A stretch of DNA of 64,000 bases from Jatrophihabitans cynanchi (GCF_027247405.1 NZ_CP097463.1:2170001-2234000), one strand, 5' to 3'. Positions 7,595 through 15,559 are shown, numbered from the stretch's first letter. The notes: a model not told the origin generated them from the sequence alone. Program-made: numbers and translations.

Positions 7595-7801
7595 TCACAA
7601 GCGACCCAGCCAGGCGGCCCGAAACGGCCCCACACCACGTAGGAGAGCGCAGTGCAGCCCCGTGAATACGGGCCTCTGACTGCGGATAAGACGTCCTACG
7701 GGAGCGACGGTGCCCACCGCATACTCCGCGGTGGTCATCCCGGCCTCGACCGACTGCCTGATCGCCTTTGCCCGCTGGGCAATTCGGGTTAAGAGTTCCA
7801 T
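7595..7801 (-). pseudogene. Broken DUF4244 (Tad/Flp-locus small membrane protein) gene
   Basis: The reading frame begins MELLTRIAQRAKAIRQ and then has AGMTTAEYAVGTVA at residues 20-33, the hallmark of DUF4244 small proteins (Rv3656c type) encoded in actinobacterial Tad pilus loci. Right after GTVA (about base 7703) the family's membrane helix should follow, but the sequence becomes arginine-rich and unrelated, so the gene is truncated by a rearrangement. It is on the same strand as ssd-tadA-tadBC (10961-14344), consistent with once being part of that operon. A sequence element shared with the ssd promoter lies 53 bases upstream of its start. Confidence 0.65.
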
Positions 7802-7853
7802 GGCGGCCAGCCAACTCCGATCGGCGGGACGTCGCCTCGGACCGGGGGGCGGA

Positions 7854-7898
7854 TGTGGACGACACGCCTCTTGTGGACAGCGAGCACGCACGAAATGC
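7854..7898 (-). promoter_or_regulatory. Tad-locus leader element, copy 1 (DnaA-box-like)
   Basis: TGTGGACGACACGCC at 7854-7868, TTGTGGACAG at 7871-7880 and GAAATGC at 7892-7898 recur in the same order and spacing (to within one base) at 14328-14371 in front of ssd. On the minus strand the TGTGGAC units read as TCCACA-type boxes resembling the actinobacterial DnaA box (YYVTCCACA). No other explanation for the conservation is visible. Confidence 0.5.
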
Positions 7899-8131
7899 CT
7901 GCTGGATCCTGCCTGACCAACGTCCGGCAGCCCAATGGCTCGGGCCCGCGGCGAGCACCCAGCCGGTGCCGTAGGTCGGCTGGATGTTCCGAACCTCGGA
8001 CGCCGCCGCCCGTCGCGAGTACCGGCCGGTGACTAGGCTCGGAGCCACAGGCTCGCAGGTGCGGAGGGCGCAGAAACGCAGATGGACGTTCGCCCCCTCG
8101 TCAGCCTGCGCGGCAGCACGGCCGCACTGCC

Positions 8132-9370
8132 GTGAACAAGCGCGGCGTCGCGATCATGAGCCTCGCCCACGTCGTCGACGACTCCTACCAGGGCGCCGTG
8201 CCCGCGCTCCTTCCGTTCTTCGTCGCGGAGCGGCACTACAGCTACGCCGCGGTGTCCGGACTGACCCTGGCCGCGACGCTGCTCTCGTCGGTCGCGCAAC
8301 CGGCGTTCGGCTGGTGGACCGACCGGCGCCCCCGCCGATGGCTGATCGGTGCCGGCATCCTGACGGCGGCAGCCGGGGTAGGACTGGCCGGCCTGTTCGC
8401 GAACTACGCGATCACCTGGTTCGTGATCGCCCTCTCCGGGCTCGGGATCGCCGCGTTCCACCCGTCCGCAGCGCGCGCGGCCCGGCAGGCGGCGGGCAAC
8501 AGCAACCGGGCGATGAGTGTGTTCGCGGTGGGCGGCAACGCCGGGTTCGCCCTCGGCTCGCTCATCGCCACGCCCGTCCTGCTGGTCGTCGGGTTGCGCG
8601 GCACCGTGCTCCTGGTGCTTCCCGCGGTCGCGATGGTGACGATCCTGGCCGCGCGCCTGACCTCGACGCTCGACGGACCGTCCGGCGGGCGACGCTCGCT
8701 GCTGCCCACCGGCGAGGACGACTGGCCGGCCTTCGTGCGCCTGACCACGGTCGTCGTCGTGCGCGCCGTGGTGTTCTTCGGCCTGACCTCGTTCCTGGCG
8801 CTGTACTTCATCCACGGCCTGCATACGTCCAAGGCGGTCGGCGGCGCGGCGCTGTCGACCTTGCTCGTCGCCGGCGCGGTGGGCACGTTGCTCGGCGGCT
8901 GGCTGGCCGATCGGGCCGGCCGCCTGATCACCATCCGGACCGGGCTGGCGTGCGCGATCCCGGCGATCGCCGGGCTGGTGCTCGTCTCCAGCGTGCCGGT
9001 CGCGTTCGTCTTCGCGACGCTCGTGGGTATCGCGCTCTACATGCCGTTCAGCGTGTTCGTCATGCTCGGCCAGGACTATCTGCCCAACCGGATCGGCACC
9101 GCGAGCGGAGTGACGGTCGGGCTGGCGGTGAGCGTCGGCGGCCTGTTCAGCCCACTGCTCGGCTGGCTGGCCGACAGCACCAGCCTCCGGTTGACGATCG
9201 CGGTGCTCATGGTGCTGCCCGCGCTCGGGTTGCTGTTGTCGCTGCCGATGCACGAGCCGGTCGGGCACGCCGGGCCGATCGGCGACGATGCGGCCGCCGC
9301 GATCGGCGATGCGGCTGAGACAGCCGACTCCGCCGGGGTGCTGGGCCCGGACGCCGACCGGTCGAGGTGA
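8132..9370 (+). CDS. MFS transporter, fosmidomycin-resistance (Fsr)-like
   Basis: A 412-residue major facilitator protein with twelve predicted helices. The first helix region (HVVDDSYQGAVPALLPFFVAER) and the loop GWWTDRRPRRW between helices 2 and 3 match the Fsr/fosmidomycin-resistance subgroup; a second half begins near residue 205 with VRLTTVVVVRAVVFFGL and repeats the A-motif-like GGWLADRAGR. A hydrophilic tail follows residue 370. The family exports drugs or small metabolites. The GTG start at 8132 is the first plausible start. It stands alone; no regulator is adjacent. Confidence 0.85.
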   Translation: MNKRGVAIMSLAHVVDDSYQGAVPALLPFFVAERHYSYAAVSGLTLAATLLSSVAQPAFGWWTDRRPRRWLIGAGILTAAAGVGLAGLFANYAITWFVIALSGLGIAAFHPSAARAARQAAGNSNRAMSVFAVGGNAGFALGSLIATPVLLVVGLRGTVLLVLPAVAMVTILAARLTSTLDGPSGGRRSLLPTGEDDWPAFVRLTTVVVVRAVVFFGLTSFLALYFIHGLHTSKAVGGAALSTLLVAGAVGTLLGGWLADRAGRLITIRTGLACAIPAIAGLVLVSSVPVAFVFATLVGIALYMPFSVFVMLGQDYLPNRIGTASGVTVGLAVSVGGLFSPLLGWLADSTSLRLTIAVLMVLPALGLLLSLPMHEPVGHAGPIGDDAAAAIGDAAETADSAGVLGPDADRSR

Positions 9371-9413
9371 ACCGGCGGCACGCGGTGAGAGGGGCGGCTG
9401 CGAGAGTGCGGGC

Positions 9414-9617
9414 ATGACCCGGCTCGATGCCCGATCCATGCGCGGGTCGACCGTCCCGCTCGGTAACAACCGGCTGTACGTCCTCGAGCAGGGCCCGGTC
9501 GACGGACCGGCGGTGCTGTTCCTGCACGGCTGGCCGCAGTCGCACCGGGCGTGGCGGGCGGTCCTGCCGCTGGTCGCGGCGAGCGGGTACCGGGCCGTCG
9601 CGGTGGACCTGCCGGGG
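9414..9617 (+). pseudogene. Alpha/beta-hydrolase, N-terminal stub only
   Basis: From ATG 9414 the frame encodes the start of an alpha/beta hydrolase: VLFLHGWPQSHRAWRAVLP (oxyanion HGWP motif) and AVAVDLPG at 9605-9616, after which family similarity stops. The expected nucleophile elbow, acid and histidine are absent. Directly after this point the opposite strand begins to encode a methyltransferase fragment, so a deletion has joined two convergent genes and removed the 3' part of both. Confidence 0.75.
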
Positions 9618-9633
9618 GCAGCAGGTGCTCGCC

Positions 9634-9885
9634 AACCCTCGCACCGCCCGGCCGGGTGCGGGCGACCTGCAGCATGGCCGCGGCCGGGTCGACGCCGAGC
9701 ACCCGGCGGCCGGCCGCGGCGAGTTCGACAGCGAGCACTCCGGTGCCGCAGCCGATGTCGACGACGTCTGCCGCGGACAGCTCATCGGCCAGCGCGAGGT
9801 AGAACCCGATGTCGCCGCGCCCGGCGTTCTCGGCGTCGTACAACGCGGCGAGTTCTGGAAGCCGGAAGCCTGCGTCGACCTGCAT
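9634..9885 (-). pseudogene. SAM-dependent methyltransferase, N-terminal stub only
   Basis: From ATG 9885 on the minus strand 84 codons match a class I methyltransferase N-terminus: LAALYDAENAGRGDIGFYLALAD, SAM-binding motif I VVDIGCGTGVLAVELA, motif II VLGVDPAAAMLQVAR. After about GGARV (base 9634) similarity ends and the frame runs into antisense of the hydrolase stub. Motifs IV and beyond are missing, so the protein cannot be a working methyltransferase. Confidence 0.75.
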
Positions 9886-9891
9886 CGGCGG

Positions 9892-10701
9892 CTACCAGTG
9901 CGCGGGACGGGCGAGGGCGGACGGGATGCGGGTGTGCGCATCACCGCGCGCCGCGTTCAGCTGCGACTGGCTCACGTACAGGGCGCCGAACAGGTCGGCG
10001 CCGGACAGGTCGGCGTTGCGCAGGTCGGCGCCGAGCAGGTCCGCCCCACGCAGGTCGGCGTTGCGCAGGTCGGTCGCGATGAGCAGGGCGCCACGCAGGC
10101 TGACCCCGGACAGGTCGGCGGCGCGTAGCCGCGCGCCGGCCAGGTCCGCGCCGCGGCGATCCGGCTTGCCGCGACGGACCTCGGCTCGCGTCGCCGCGCT
10201 GACGAGCTCGAGCACGGGTCCGACCCGCTCGCGCAGGCCGCCGACGTCCACCTCGGCCAGCCGGTCGGCCGGCCCGGCGGCCAGGGCGGCGACCTCGGCG
10301 CGTAGCGCCTCCACCTCGGCACGCCCCCCGGCGCTGGCAAGGCCTACCGCCTGGGTCAGGTACCAGAGCAGTTCGTGCAACTGGCGCACGGTGTCGAACG
10401 CCGCGAACATGGCGCGTGCCCGGGCGCGATCCGACCGCCAGTCCGGTTCGCCGAAGATGACCTGCGAGACGCGCTGCCCGGCGCCGAAGCAGTCGAAGGT
10501 GACGCAGCCGGAGAAGCCGCGTGGCCGCAGCTCGGCGTGGATCGCGCAACCGAAGTCCGGCTGCAGGTTGGGGCACGGCGTGCCGGCCGGCTTGTCGATC
10601 GCGAAGTCGGCCGAGCGGGCGAACGGCAGCGCCACGCAGCACAACCCGGCGCACCGGCTGCAGTCGGCGACCAGTTCCGGCGCAGCCACCGGCGCGCTCA
10701 T
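9892..10701 (-). CDS. Pentapeptide-repeat protein with N-terminal Cys cluster
   Basis: A 269-residue protein. Residues 10-80 hold a cysteine-rich module (CSRCAGLCC, then PCPNL, GCAIH, GCVTFDC) like YkgJ-type metal-binding clusters. A helical middle region follows. From about residue 180 come pentapeptide repeats of the A(D/N)LXX type (GADLAGARLRAADLSG, LRNADLRGADLLGADL, NADLSGADLF) that fold as a right-handed beta-helix. I know this Cys-cluster plus pentapeptide combination as a recurring actinobacterial protein of unknown function; DNA mimicry, as in Qnr/MfpA, is only a possibility. ATG 10701 is chosen since upstream codons are arginine-rich and unlike the family. It stops 6 bases from the methyltransferase stub. 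Confidence 0.8.
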   Translation of the reverse strand: MSAPVAAPELVADCSRCAGLCCVALPFARSADFAIDKPAGTPCPNLQPDFGCAIHAELRPRGFSGCVTFDCFGAGQRVSQVIFGEPDWRSDRARARAMFAAFDTVRQLHELLWYLTQAVGLASAGGRAEVEALRAEVAALAAGPADRLAEVDVGGLRERVGPVLELVSAATRAEVRRGKPDRRGADLAGARLRAADLSGVSLRGALLIATDLRNADLRGADLLGADLRNADLSGADLFGALYVSQSQLNAARGDAHTRIPSALARPAHW

Positions 10702-10960
10702 CGCGGCCGCGTCTCGGGTCGACCGTCGTCGCACCGGAGCGTCAGCGTGCTTCCATAGCCACCACTCGACGGTTCGGGCGGTGCCGACGCGAGCACGGGC
10801 GGCGCCTCCGAGTCGAGCGCGCCGCACGCCTGCTCGTCGTTCCACTGACGGACCGCCCCCAGCCGCACAGGTCGACCCTAGATGCGACGGTCAAGAAGAA
10901 TCTGCTGCTGTGCGGCATCGAGCCGGGTAGCTGACCGACCTGACCGATCGGCGGGGCGGG

Positions 10961-12355
10961 TCACGGCACTGCATCGAGCACCCCGCTCGCGATTCCCACG
11001 ATCGTCGGGACGATGCCGATGCAGACGAAAGCGGGCAGGAAGCAGAGCCCAAGCGGCGCCATCGCCAGCACGCCGGCCCGGTTGGCGCGGGCGAGCGCCG
11101 CGCTGCGCTGTTCGGCGCGCAGGTCACGGGCCAGCCTGCTGAACGCCGCGGCGAGTCGTGCTCCGCTTTTCGCGCTTCGCCGCGCAGCGACGGCGACGGG
11201 CGCCAGGTCGGCGTCCTCACCGACGCTCGTCCATGCCTGGTCGGGATCGGCGCCGAGCGCGATCAGGCCGGCGACCCGGCGCCACTGTGCCGCGGCGGCC
11301 GGCGCGAGCACGGGTGCGGCGAGCCGCAGCGCGTTCGCGACGTCGCGGCCGCAGCGCAGTGCCGCCGCGGTGAGGTCGAGCGCGAACGGCAGCCGGCCGT
11401 CCGGTGGCAACCGGGTGCCGAACAGCCGGGCACCCGCGCGGCGCACCCTGCTCTCGCCGCTCGGCTCGGCGTCCGCACCGCGCAGCAGCCGGTTCGTCCA
11501 CACCAGCCCGAGGACGTCCAGGACGACGCCCACGCACCAGATCGCGTGCCCGCCCGTCGTGGCCAGCAGGACGTGAACCGGCCGCGCTCCCATCCCCGAG
11601 CCCAGGACGAGCCCGAGGATCGGCAGTAGGCCGAGCAGCACCGCCGTCGAGCGGGGACCGGCCAGCGCGGCGCGCACCGCCTGGCCCCGCTCGGTGCTGG
11701 CGGAAAGATCGGCACACAGCCCGGCGAGCGTGTCCGTGAGCGGCGCGCCCGAGCTGTCCGCCACTCGCCAGGCGTGCGCGAGTGCGTGCAGGTCCGGGGT
11801 CCGGTCCAGCTCGGTGGACAGATCCCCACCCGCACGTGCTGCGCGAGCGGCCGCCCGGCACGGTCCGGACAACCCGGGTGCCGCCTCGGCCGCCGCCTGC
11901 AGCGCGGCCGCGGCCCCGGCCCCGGCCTCGATCTCGGCCAGGACCGCCCGCACCGCCAGGTCGACAGACCGCTCGCGCAGCCGCGTGGTCCGCCGCACCG
12001 CCGCATCTGCGCCCAGCCGGGCGACGCACCAGAGCATCGCGCCGGCAGCGACGCCGAGCGCGCCTCCCCCGGCCAGGGCGACCAGCGTGGACACGACCAG
12101 TGTCAGCGCGACGCGCGGGCGCCGCGTTCCGAGCGCGCGAGCCGCCCGAGCCACCGTCCGGCGCGCAATGGCCGTCCGGCCGGATCGGTTCACCGGCGCG
12201 CGCCGCGGCGCGCCCGCACCGCCGGACATGTTCGACAGCCGGCCCCGCCGTTCCGCGGTCGCCGCATGGCGGGCGAGCAGGCGGCGCGCCCGGACGCGGC
12301 CCCGCACCCTGGCCTGGATCCCCTGCATCCCCGCAGGGCGTCGCCACGCCGTCAC
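10961..12355 (-). CDS. TadB-TadC fusion, type II secretion F-domain membrane protein
   Basis: A 464-residue protein that covers two normally separate Tad assembly platform proteins. The first half (about residues 1-260) has membrane segments and the F-domain pattern VRAVLAEIEAGAGAAAALQAAAEAAPGL; the second half (from about 285) begins LPFALDLTAAALRCGRDVANALRLA and ends with hydrophobic helices LAMAPLGLCFLPAFVCIGIVPTIVGIASGVL. In mycobacteria these are Rv3658c and Rv3657c. No stop or start separates them here. The start is GTG 12355, 13 bases after the tadA stop, because a 17-bp tandem duplication put the first GTG out of frame. It acts with TadA to assemble Flp-type pili, although no pilin gene is in the window. 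Confidence 0.8.
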   Translation of the reverse strand: MTAWRRPAGMQGIQARVRGRVRARRLLARHAATAERRGRLSNMSGGAGAPRRAPVNRSGRTAIARRTVARAARALGTRRPRVALTLVVSTLVALAGGGALGVAAGAMLWCVARLGADAAVRRTTRLRERSVDLAVRAVLAEIEAGAGAAAALQAAAEAAPGLSGPCRAAARAARAGGDLSTELDRTPDLHALAHAWRVADSSGAPLTDTLAGLCADLSASTERGQAVRAALAGPRSTAVLLGLLPILGLVLGSGMGARPVHVLLATTGGHAIWCVGVVLDVLGLVWTNRLLRGADAEPSGESRVRRAGARLFGTRLPPDGRLPFALDLTAAALRCGRDVANALRLAAPVLAPAAAAQWRRVAGLIALGADPDQAWTSVGEDADLAPVAVAARRSAKSGARLAAAFSRLARDLRAEQRSAALARANRAGVLAMAPLGLCFLPAFVCIGIVPTIVGIASGVLDAVP

Positions 12356-12384
12356 CGCAGCACCGCCGTCACCGCAGCACCGCC
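12351..12384. repeat. 17-bp tandem duplication at the tadA/tadBC junction
   Basis: GTCACCGCAGCACCGCC is present twice head to tail (12351-12367 and 12368-12384). The duplication holds the tadA stop and the tadB GTG start, so two GTGACGGCG stretches occur; only the one at 12355 is in frame with tadBC. The ancestral arrangement was probably a direct GTGA overlap. Confidence 0.85.
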
Positions 12385-13514
12385 GGCACGTCTGCCTGCC
12401 GGGCCGCGAGCACGGCGGCCAGTGCGCCGCGCGCGACTCCCGGACCCTCCTCGAGTGTCCAGGCCGGGGCGACCGCGAGGCCGGTGGCCGTCCTCCGGAG
12501 CACCCCGATTTCACGAACCCGCCGCGTGCCGTCCTGCCCACGTGCCAGATGCACCACGACGTCGACGGCCGAGGCGGCCAGCTCGGTCACGGTGGCGGGT
12601 GGCACACCGGCCAGTGAGCCGAGCGCCGCGAGCCGCGCGGGCACGTCCTGGGCGGAGTTCGCGTGCACCGTCGCTGCCCCTCCCTCATGCCCGGTGTTCA
12701 GCGCCACCAGTAGCTCCACCGTCTCCGCGCCACGGAACTCGCCGACGACCAGCCGGTCGGGTCGCATCCGCAGCGCCTGGCGCACCAGCTCGCGCAACCC
12801 GACCGCCCCGGCCCCTTCGACGTTCGGCGCCCGGGTGACCAGCCGCACCGCGTGCGGGTGATCGATCACCAGTTCGCCGGCGTCCTCGATCACGACCAGC
12901 CGCTCGGCCGGCCGGACCTCGCCCAGCAGCGCCCCGAGCAGCGTCGTCTTGCCGGTGCCCGTCCCACCGCTGAGCAGATACGCCAACCGGGCCCGGACGA
13001 CAGCCTGCAGCAGTTGCGCAGCCTCGTCCGGCACAGTGCCCCGGCGCACCAGTTCGGCGAGCGTGAACCGCTGCCGGGCGAGCACGCGCAGCGACAACGC
13101 GGTGGCGGGCACCAGCGGAGGCAGCACCGCATGCAGTCGGGTGCCGTCGGGCAGCGTCGCGTCGGCGAAGGGCGTCGCGTCGTCCAGCCGCCGTCCGCCG
13201 GCCGCGACCAGACGCTGGGCAAGCCGGCGCACGGCGGCGTCGTCGGCGAATCGCACCGGCACCCGCTCCACACCGTGCCCACGATCGATCCAGACCGCAT
13301 CCGGCGCGGTGACCAGGACGTCGGTGACGCCGGGCAGCGCCAGCAGCGGTTCGAGCGGACCGGCACCGGCCAGTTCGGCGTGCACCTCGCGGCGCAGGAC
13401 CGCGAAGACGGCGTCGTCGAGGATGTCCCCCGACTCCTCGCGAAGCAGGGCGTCCAGGTCAGCGCTCTCGCCAGCAGCCAGCCGATGCCGCACCCGGTCG
13501 ACGAGCGCGCTCAC
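12369..13514 (-). CDS. tadA: Tad/CpaF-type secretion ATPase
   Basis: A 381-residue ATPase of the VirB11/CpaF type that drives Flp/Tad pilus assembly at the inner face of the membrane. Visible are the N-terminal domain (VTDVLVTAPDAVWIDRG), Walker A GGTGTGKT at residues 183-190, the Asp box VVIEDAGELVI, Walker B RPDRLVVGEFRG and the His box GHEGGAATVHANS. Length is normal for actinobacterial TadA (Rv3659c). GTG start overlaps the ssd stop by GTGA, so it is translated from the ssd-tadA-tadBC transcript. Confidence 0.93.
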   Translation of the reverse strand: MSALVDRVRHRLAAGESADLDALLREESGDILDDAVFAVLRREVHAELAGAGPLEPLLALPGVTDVLVTAPDAVWIDRGHGVERVPVRFADDAAVRRLAQRLVAAGGRRLDDATPFADATLPDGTRLHAVLPPLVPATALSLRVLARQRFTLAELVRRGTVPDEAAQLLQAVVRARLAYLLSGGTGTGKTTLLGALLGEVRPAERLVVIEDAGELVIDHPHAVRLVTRAPNVEGAGAVGLRELVRQALRMRPDRLVVGEFRGAETVELLVALNTGHEGGAATVHANSAQDVPARLAALGSLAGVPPATVTELAASAVDVVVHLARGQDGTRRVREIGVLRRTATGLAVAPAWTLEEGPGVARGALAAVLAARQADVPAVLR

Positions 13515-14344
13515 GGCAGGCCCGCCGCGCCGACGGATGCTCTGGCGGCCGACTCCGCGCCCGGGCCCACGAGTCCGTCCCGACCGAGTCCGTCCCGACC
13601 GAGTCCGTCCCGACCGAGTCCGTCCCGACCGAGTCCGTCCCGACCGAGTCCGTCGACGATGCCGGCGGCGACGCGGGCCAGCGACCTCGGCGGCCGCCCG
13701 CGCCCGAGCGGCAGGCCGCCCGCCGGCCGCGGCAGGACGCCGAGCAGCGCGGCACCGACCAATGGCACCGCGTCACCCAACGGCACCTCCCCGCGGCGCA
13801 ACACCGTCCCGACGTTGACGTCCGGCAACGCGCTGACCACCGCCCGCGCGGCGCTCAACTGCCGTACGCCGGCGTGGGCCAGGACCACCACCAGCCCGCA
13901 CTCCTCGAGGGCCGCCTCGCGCGCCGGTGACGGCGCCCGCGGCAGGTCGAGCACCGTGCAGCCCAACTCGGCCACCGCCGCGAGCACCTCGCCGACCCCG
14001 CCGGCCGGAGGCGAGCGGTCGACGGCCAGCACGGGAACACCCGCCCACCGCGGTAGTCCGGCGGACAGCAGCGCCGGATCCAGCCGGCCGCCGCCCACCC
14101 GCACCCCCGACCACCGCGCCCCAGGGACCGCTTCGATGCCGAGCAGCACGTCGATCCCGCCGCCCCACGGATCCAGGTCCACCAACGTCCCACGCGCCGC
14201 CCAGGCGAGTACCGCGGCGAACGTGGACGCGCCCACGCCCCCGCTGCCGCCGATCACGCCCACCGCGATACCCACACCGACGACTTCACCGCGCGGCACT
14301 GTCAGGCGCCAGCGCAGCGACCCCGGCTGTGGACGACACGCCAT
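13511..14344 (-). CDS. ssd: Ssd/CpaE-like MinD-family ATPase of the Tad locus
   Basis: A 277-residue homologue of actinobacterial septum-site-determining/CpaE-like proteins (Rv3660c). The P-loop GVIGGSGGVGAST (near residues 28-40) has the deviant form of this subfamily, with Ala in place of the catalytic Lys of KGGVGKT. TLVDLDPWGGGIDVLLG follows as the switch region. The N-terminal receiver-like domain of longer relatives is absent. The C-terminus ends in five GRDGL repeats encoded by a 15-bp minisatellite. The ATG at 14344 lies inside the DnaA-box-like leader element, so the true start could be the downstream GTG before GIAVGVIGG. Confidence 0.85.
   Translation of the reverse strand: MACRPQPGSLRWRLTVPRGEVVGVGIAVGVIGGSGGVGASTFAAVLAWAARGTLVDLDPWGGGIDVLLGIEAVPGARWSGVRVGGGRLDPALLSAGLPRWAGVPVLAVDRSPPAGGVGEVLAAVAELGCTVLDLPRAPSPAREAALEECGLVVVLAHAGVRQLSAARAVVSALPDVNVGTVLRRGEVPLGDAVPLVGAALLGVLPRPAGGLPLGRGRPPRSLARVAAGIVDGLGRDGLGRDGLGRDGLGRDGLGRDGLVGPGAESAARASVGAAGLP
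13571..13654. repeat. 15-bp minisatellite inside ssd
   Basis: Five perfect head-to-tail copies of GAGTCCGTCCCGACC (13571-13645) plus a nine-base partial copy. The unit length keeps the frame and encodes the repeated pentapeptide GRDGL at the Ssd C-terminus. Copy number is likely to vary between strains. Confidence 0.95.
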
Positions 14345-14371
14345 CTGTGGACAGTGCGGCTGCAGAAATGC
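14328..14371 (-). promoter_or_regulatory. Tad-locus leader element, copy 2 (DnaA-box-like)
   Basis: TGTGGACGACACGCC (14328-14342), CTGTGGACAG (14345-14354) and GAAATGC (14365-14371) repeat the element at 7854-7898. The minus strand reads CTGTCCACA and TCGTCCACA, both fitting the actinobacterial DnaA box. It sits between the divergent ssd operon and the HAD gene and covers the ssd ATG, so it could control either. Confidence 0.5.
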
Positions 14372-14426
14372 AAGCGCGCCGAGCGCCTCCCGCCCGCATC
14401 GATCGGCGCCCGTATCCTCGTAGGCC

Positions 14427-15245
14427 GTGGCACCCGAACCGGCTCAGGACAGGCGCACCGCCGCCTTCTTCGACCTGGACAAGACGATCATCGCCAAGTC
14501 CAGCGTGCTGGCATTCGGCAAGCCGTTCTACCAGGGCGGCCTGCTCAACCGGCGTGCGGTGCTGCGCAGCGCGTACGCCCAGTTCGTGTTCGCCCTCGCC
14601 GGCGCGGACGCGGACCAGATGGAACGCATGCGCGCCTACCTGACCGCGATGTGCACCGGGTGGGACGTCGGCCAGGTCCGCGACATCGTCTCGGAGACGC
14701 TGCACGAGATCATCGACCCGATCGTCTACGACGAGGCGGTCGAGCTGATCGGTATGCACAAGGCGGCCGGCCGCGACGTGGTGATCGTCAGCTCGTCCGG
14801 CGAAGAGGTCGTCGGGCCGATCGGCGCGATGCTCGGCGCGGACGAGGTGATCGGCACCCGCATGGTCGTCGAGGACGGCAAGTACACCGGGGTGATCAGC
14901 CTGTACGCGTACGGGCCGGAGAAGGCGGTGGCGATCCGCGCCCTTGCCGACGAGCGCGGCTACGACCTCGCCGCCTGCTACGCGTACTCCGACTCGGCAA
15001 CCGACGTGCCGATGCTCGAGGCCGTCGGGCACCCGTTCGCGGTGAACGCCGACCGGGCGCTGCGCAAGATCGCGCTCGAGCGCGAGTGGCCGATGCTCAC
15101 GTTCTCGAACGCGGTGCCGCTGCGCGAACGGATCTCCGGGCTGCGTCCGGAGCACCCGAGCGTCACGGCGGGAGCAGTCGGTGTCGGCCTGGCAGTCGGC
15201 GGGTTGGCCTGGTACGCGACCCGGCGGCGGCGCCGCGAAGCCTGA
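14427..15245 (+). CDS. HAD-IB family phosphatase with C-terminal membrane anchor
   Basis: A 272-residue HAD hydrolase of the SerB-like IB subfamily, the counterpart of Rv3661. Motif I FFDLDKT places the nucleophile Asp16 and acid Asp18, motif II is VIVSSSGEE, the conserved Lys is in GPEKAVAI, and motif IV is YSDSATDVPML. A hydrophobic segment at about 242-262 (AGAVGVGLAVGGLAWYATRRRRR) would tether the C-terminus to the membrane. Substrate unknown; phosphoserine or another small phosphomonoester is possible. The GTG start follows the ssd divergent region directly. Its position next to the Tad operon is conserved among actinobacteria. Confidence 0.88.
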   Translation: MAPEPAQDRRTAAFFDLDKTIIAKSSVLAFGKPFYQGGLLNRRAVLRSAYAQFVFALAGADADQMERMRAYLTAMCTGWDVGQVRDIVSETLHEIIDPIVYDEAVELIGMHKAAGRDVVIVSSSGEEVVGPIGAMLGADEVIGTRMVVEDGKYTGVISLYAYGPEKAVAIRALADERGYDLAACYAYSDSATDVPMLEAVGHPFAVNADRALRKIALEREWPMLTFSNAVPLRERISGLRPEHPSVTAGAVGVGLAVGGLAWYATRRRRREA

Positions 15246-15291
15246 CCCGGCAGGCGCGGCGAAAGCGCCCACTCCCGACATGCCGGTCAGG
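15241..15291. terminator. Hairpin after the HAD gene; gap to 15559 otherwise empty
   Basis: CCTGACCcGGCA (15241-15252) pairs with TGCCGGTCAGG (15281-15291), enclosing an inner GGCGC/GCGCC stem. No T-run follows, as is common in GC-rich actinobacteria. It would serve the convergent HAD and Rv3662c-like genes. In the rest of 15292-15559 I see no gene with credible codon bias. Confidence 0.4.
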
Positions 15292-15559
15292 GGTTGCCAA
15301 CCGCCCGGGCGGGGCGTCCAATACAGGCAAGGACGGGTGGTCGTCGATGGCGGTCCAGCCCCCAGCGGCGCCCGTCCCGCACGGACGATTGGGCACCCAC
15401 GCGGCGAACCCACCACGCAACAGGTGAGTCGACGCGGACCGCGACATCTGTCGGCCCGCGCCTGACATCCGCAAGGGCACGCCTGGTAACCCCATCATCC
15501 GTGCAGGCGGCGCTGGCCTCGCCCACGGCGATACCGGCGCCGTCGTCACGTCCGGCCCA

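Noticed and set aside
8033-9469. Long minus-strand frame opposite the MFS gene
   Set aside because: A GC-skew shadow of the transporter; low complexity and no start context or motif.
13571-13654. CRISPR-like array
   Set aside because: Units are 15 bp, head to tail, without spacers and in frame within ssd.
14328-14371. Replication origin
   Set aside because: DnaA-box-like sequences occur, but there is no dnaA, dnaN or AT-rich unwinding region and only two or three boxes.
15292-15559. Small gene between the HAD and Rv3662c-like genes
   Set aside because: Open frames exist on both strands but lack family features, codon bias and ribosome sites.
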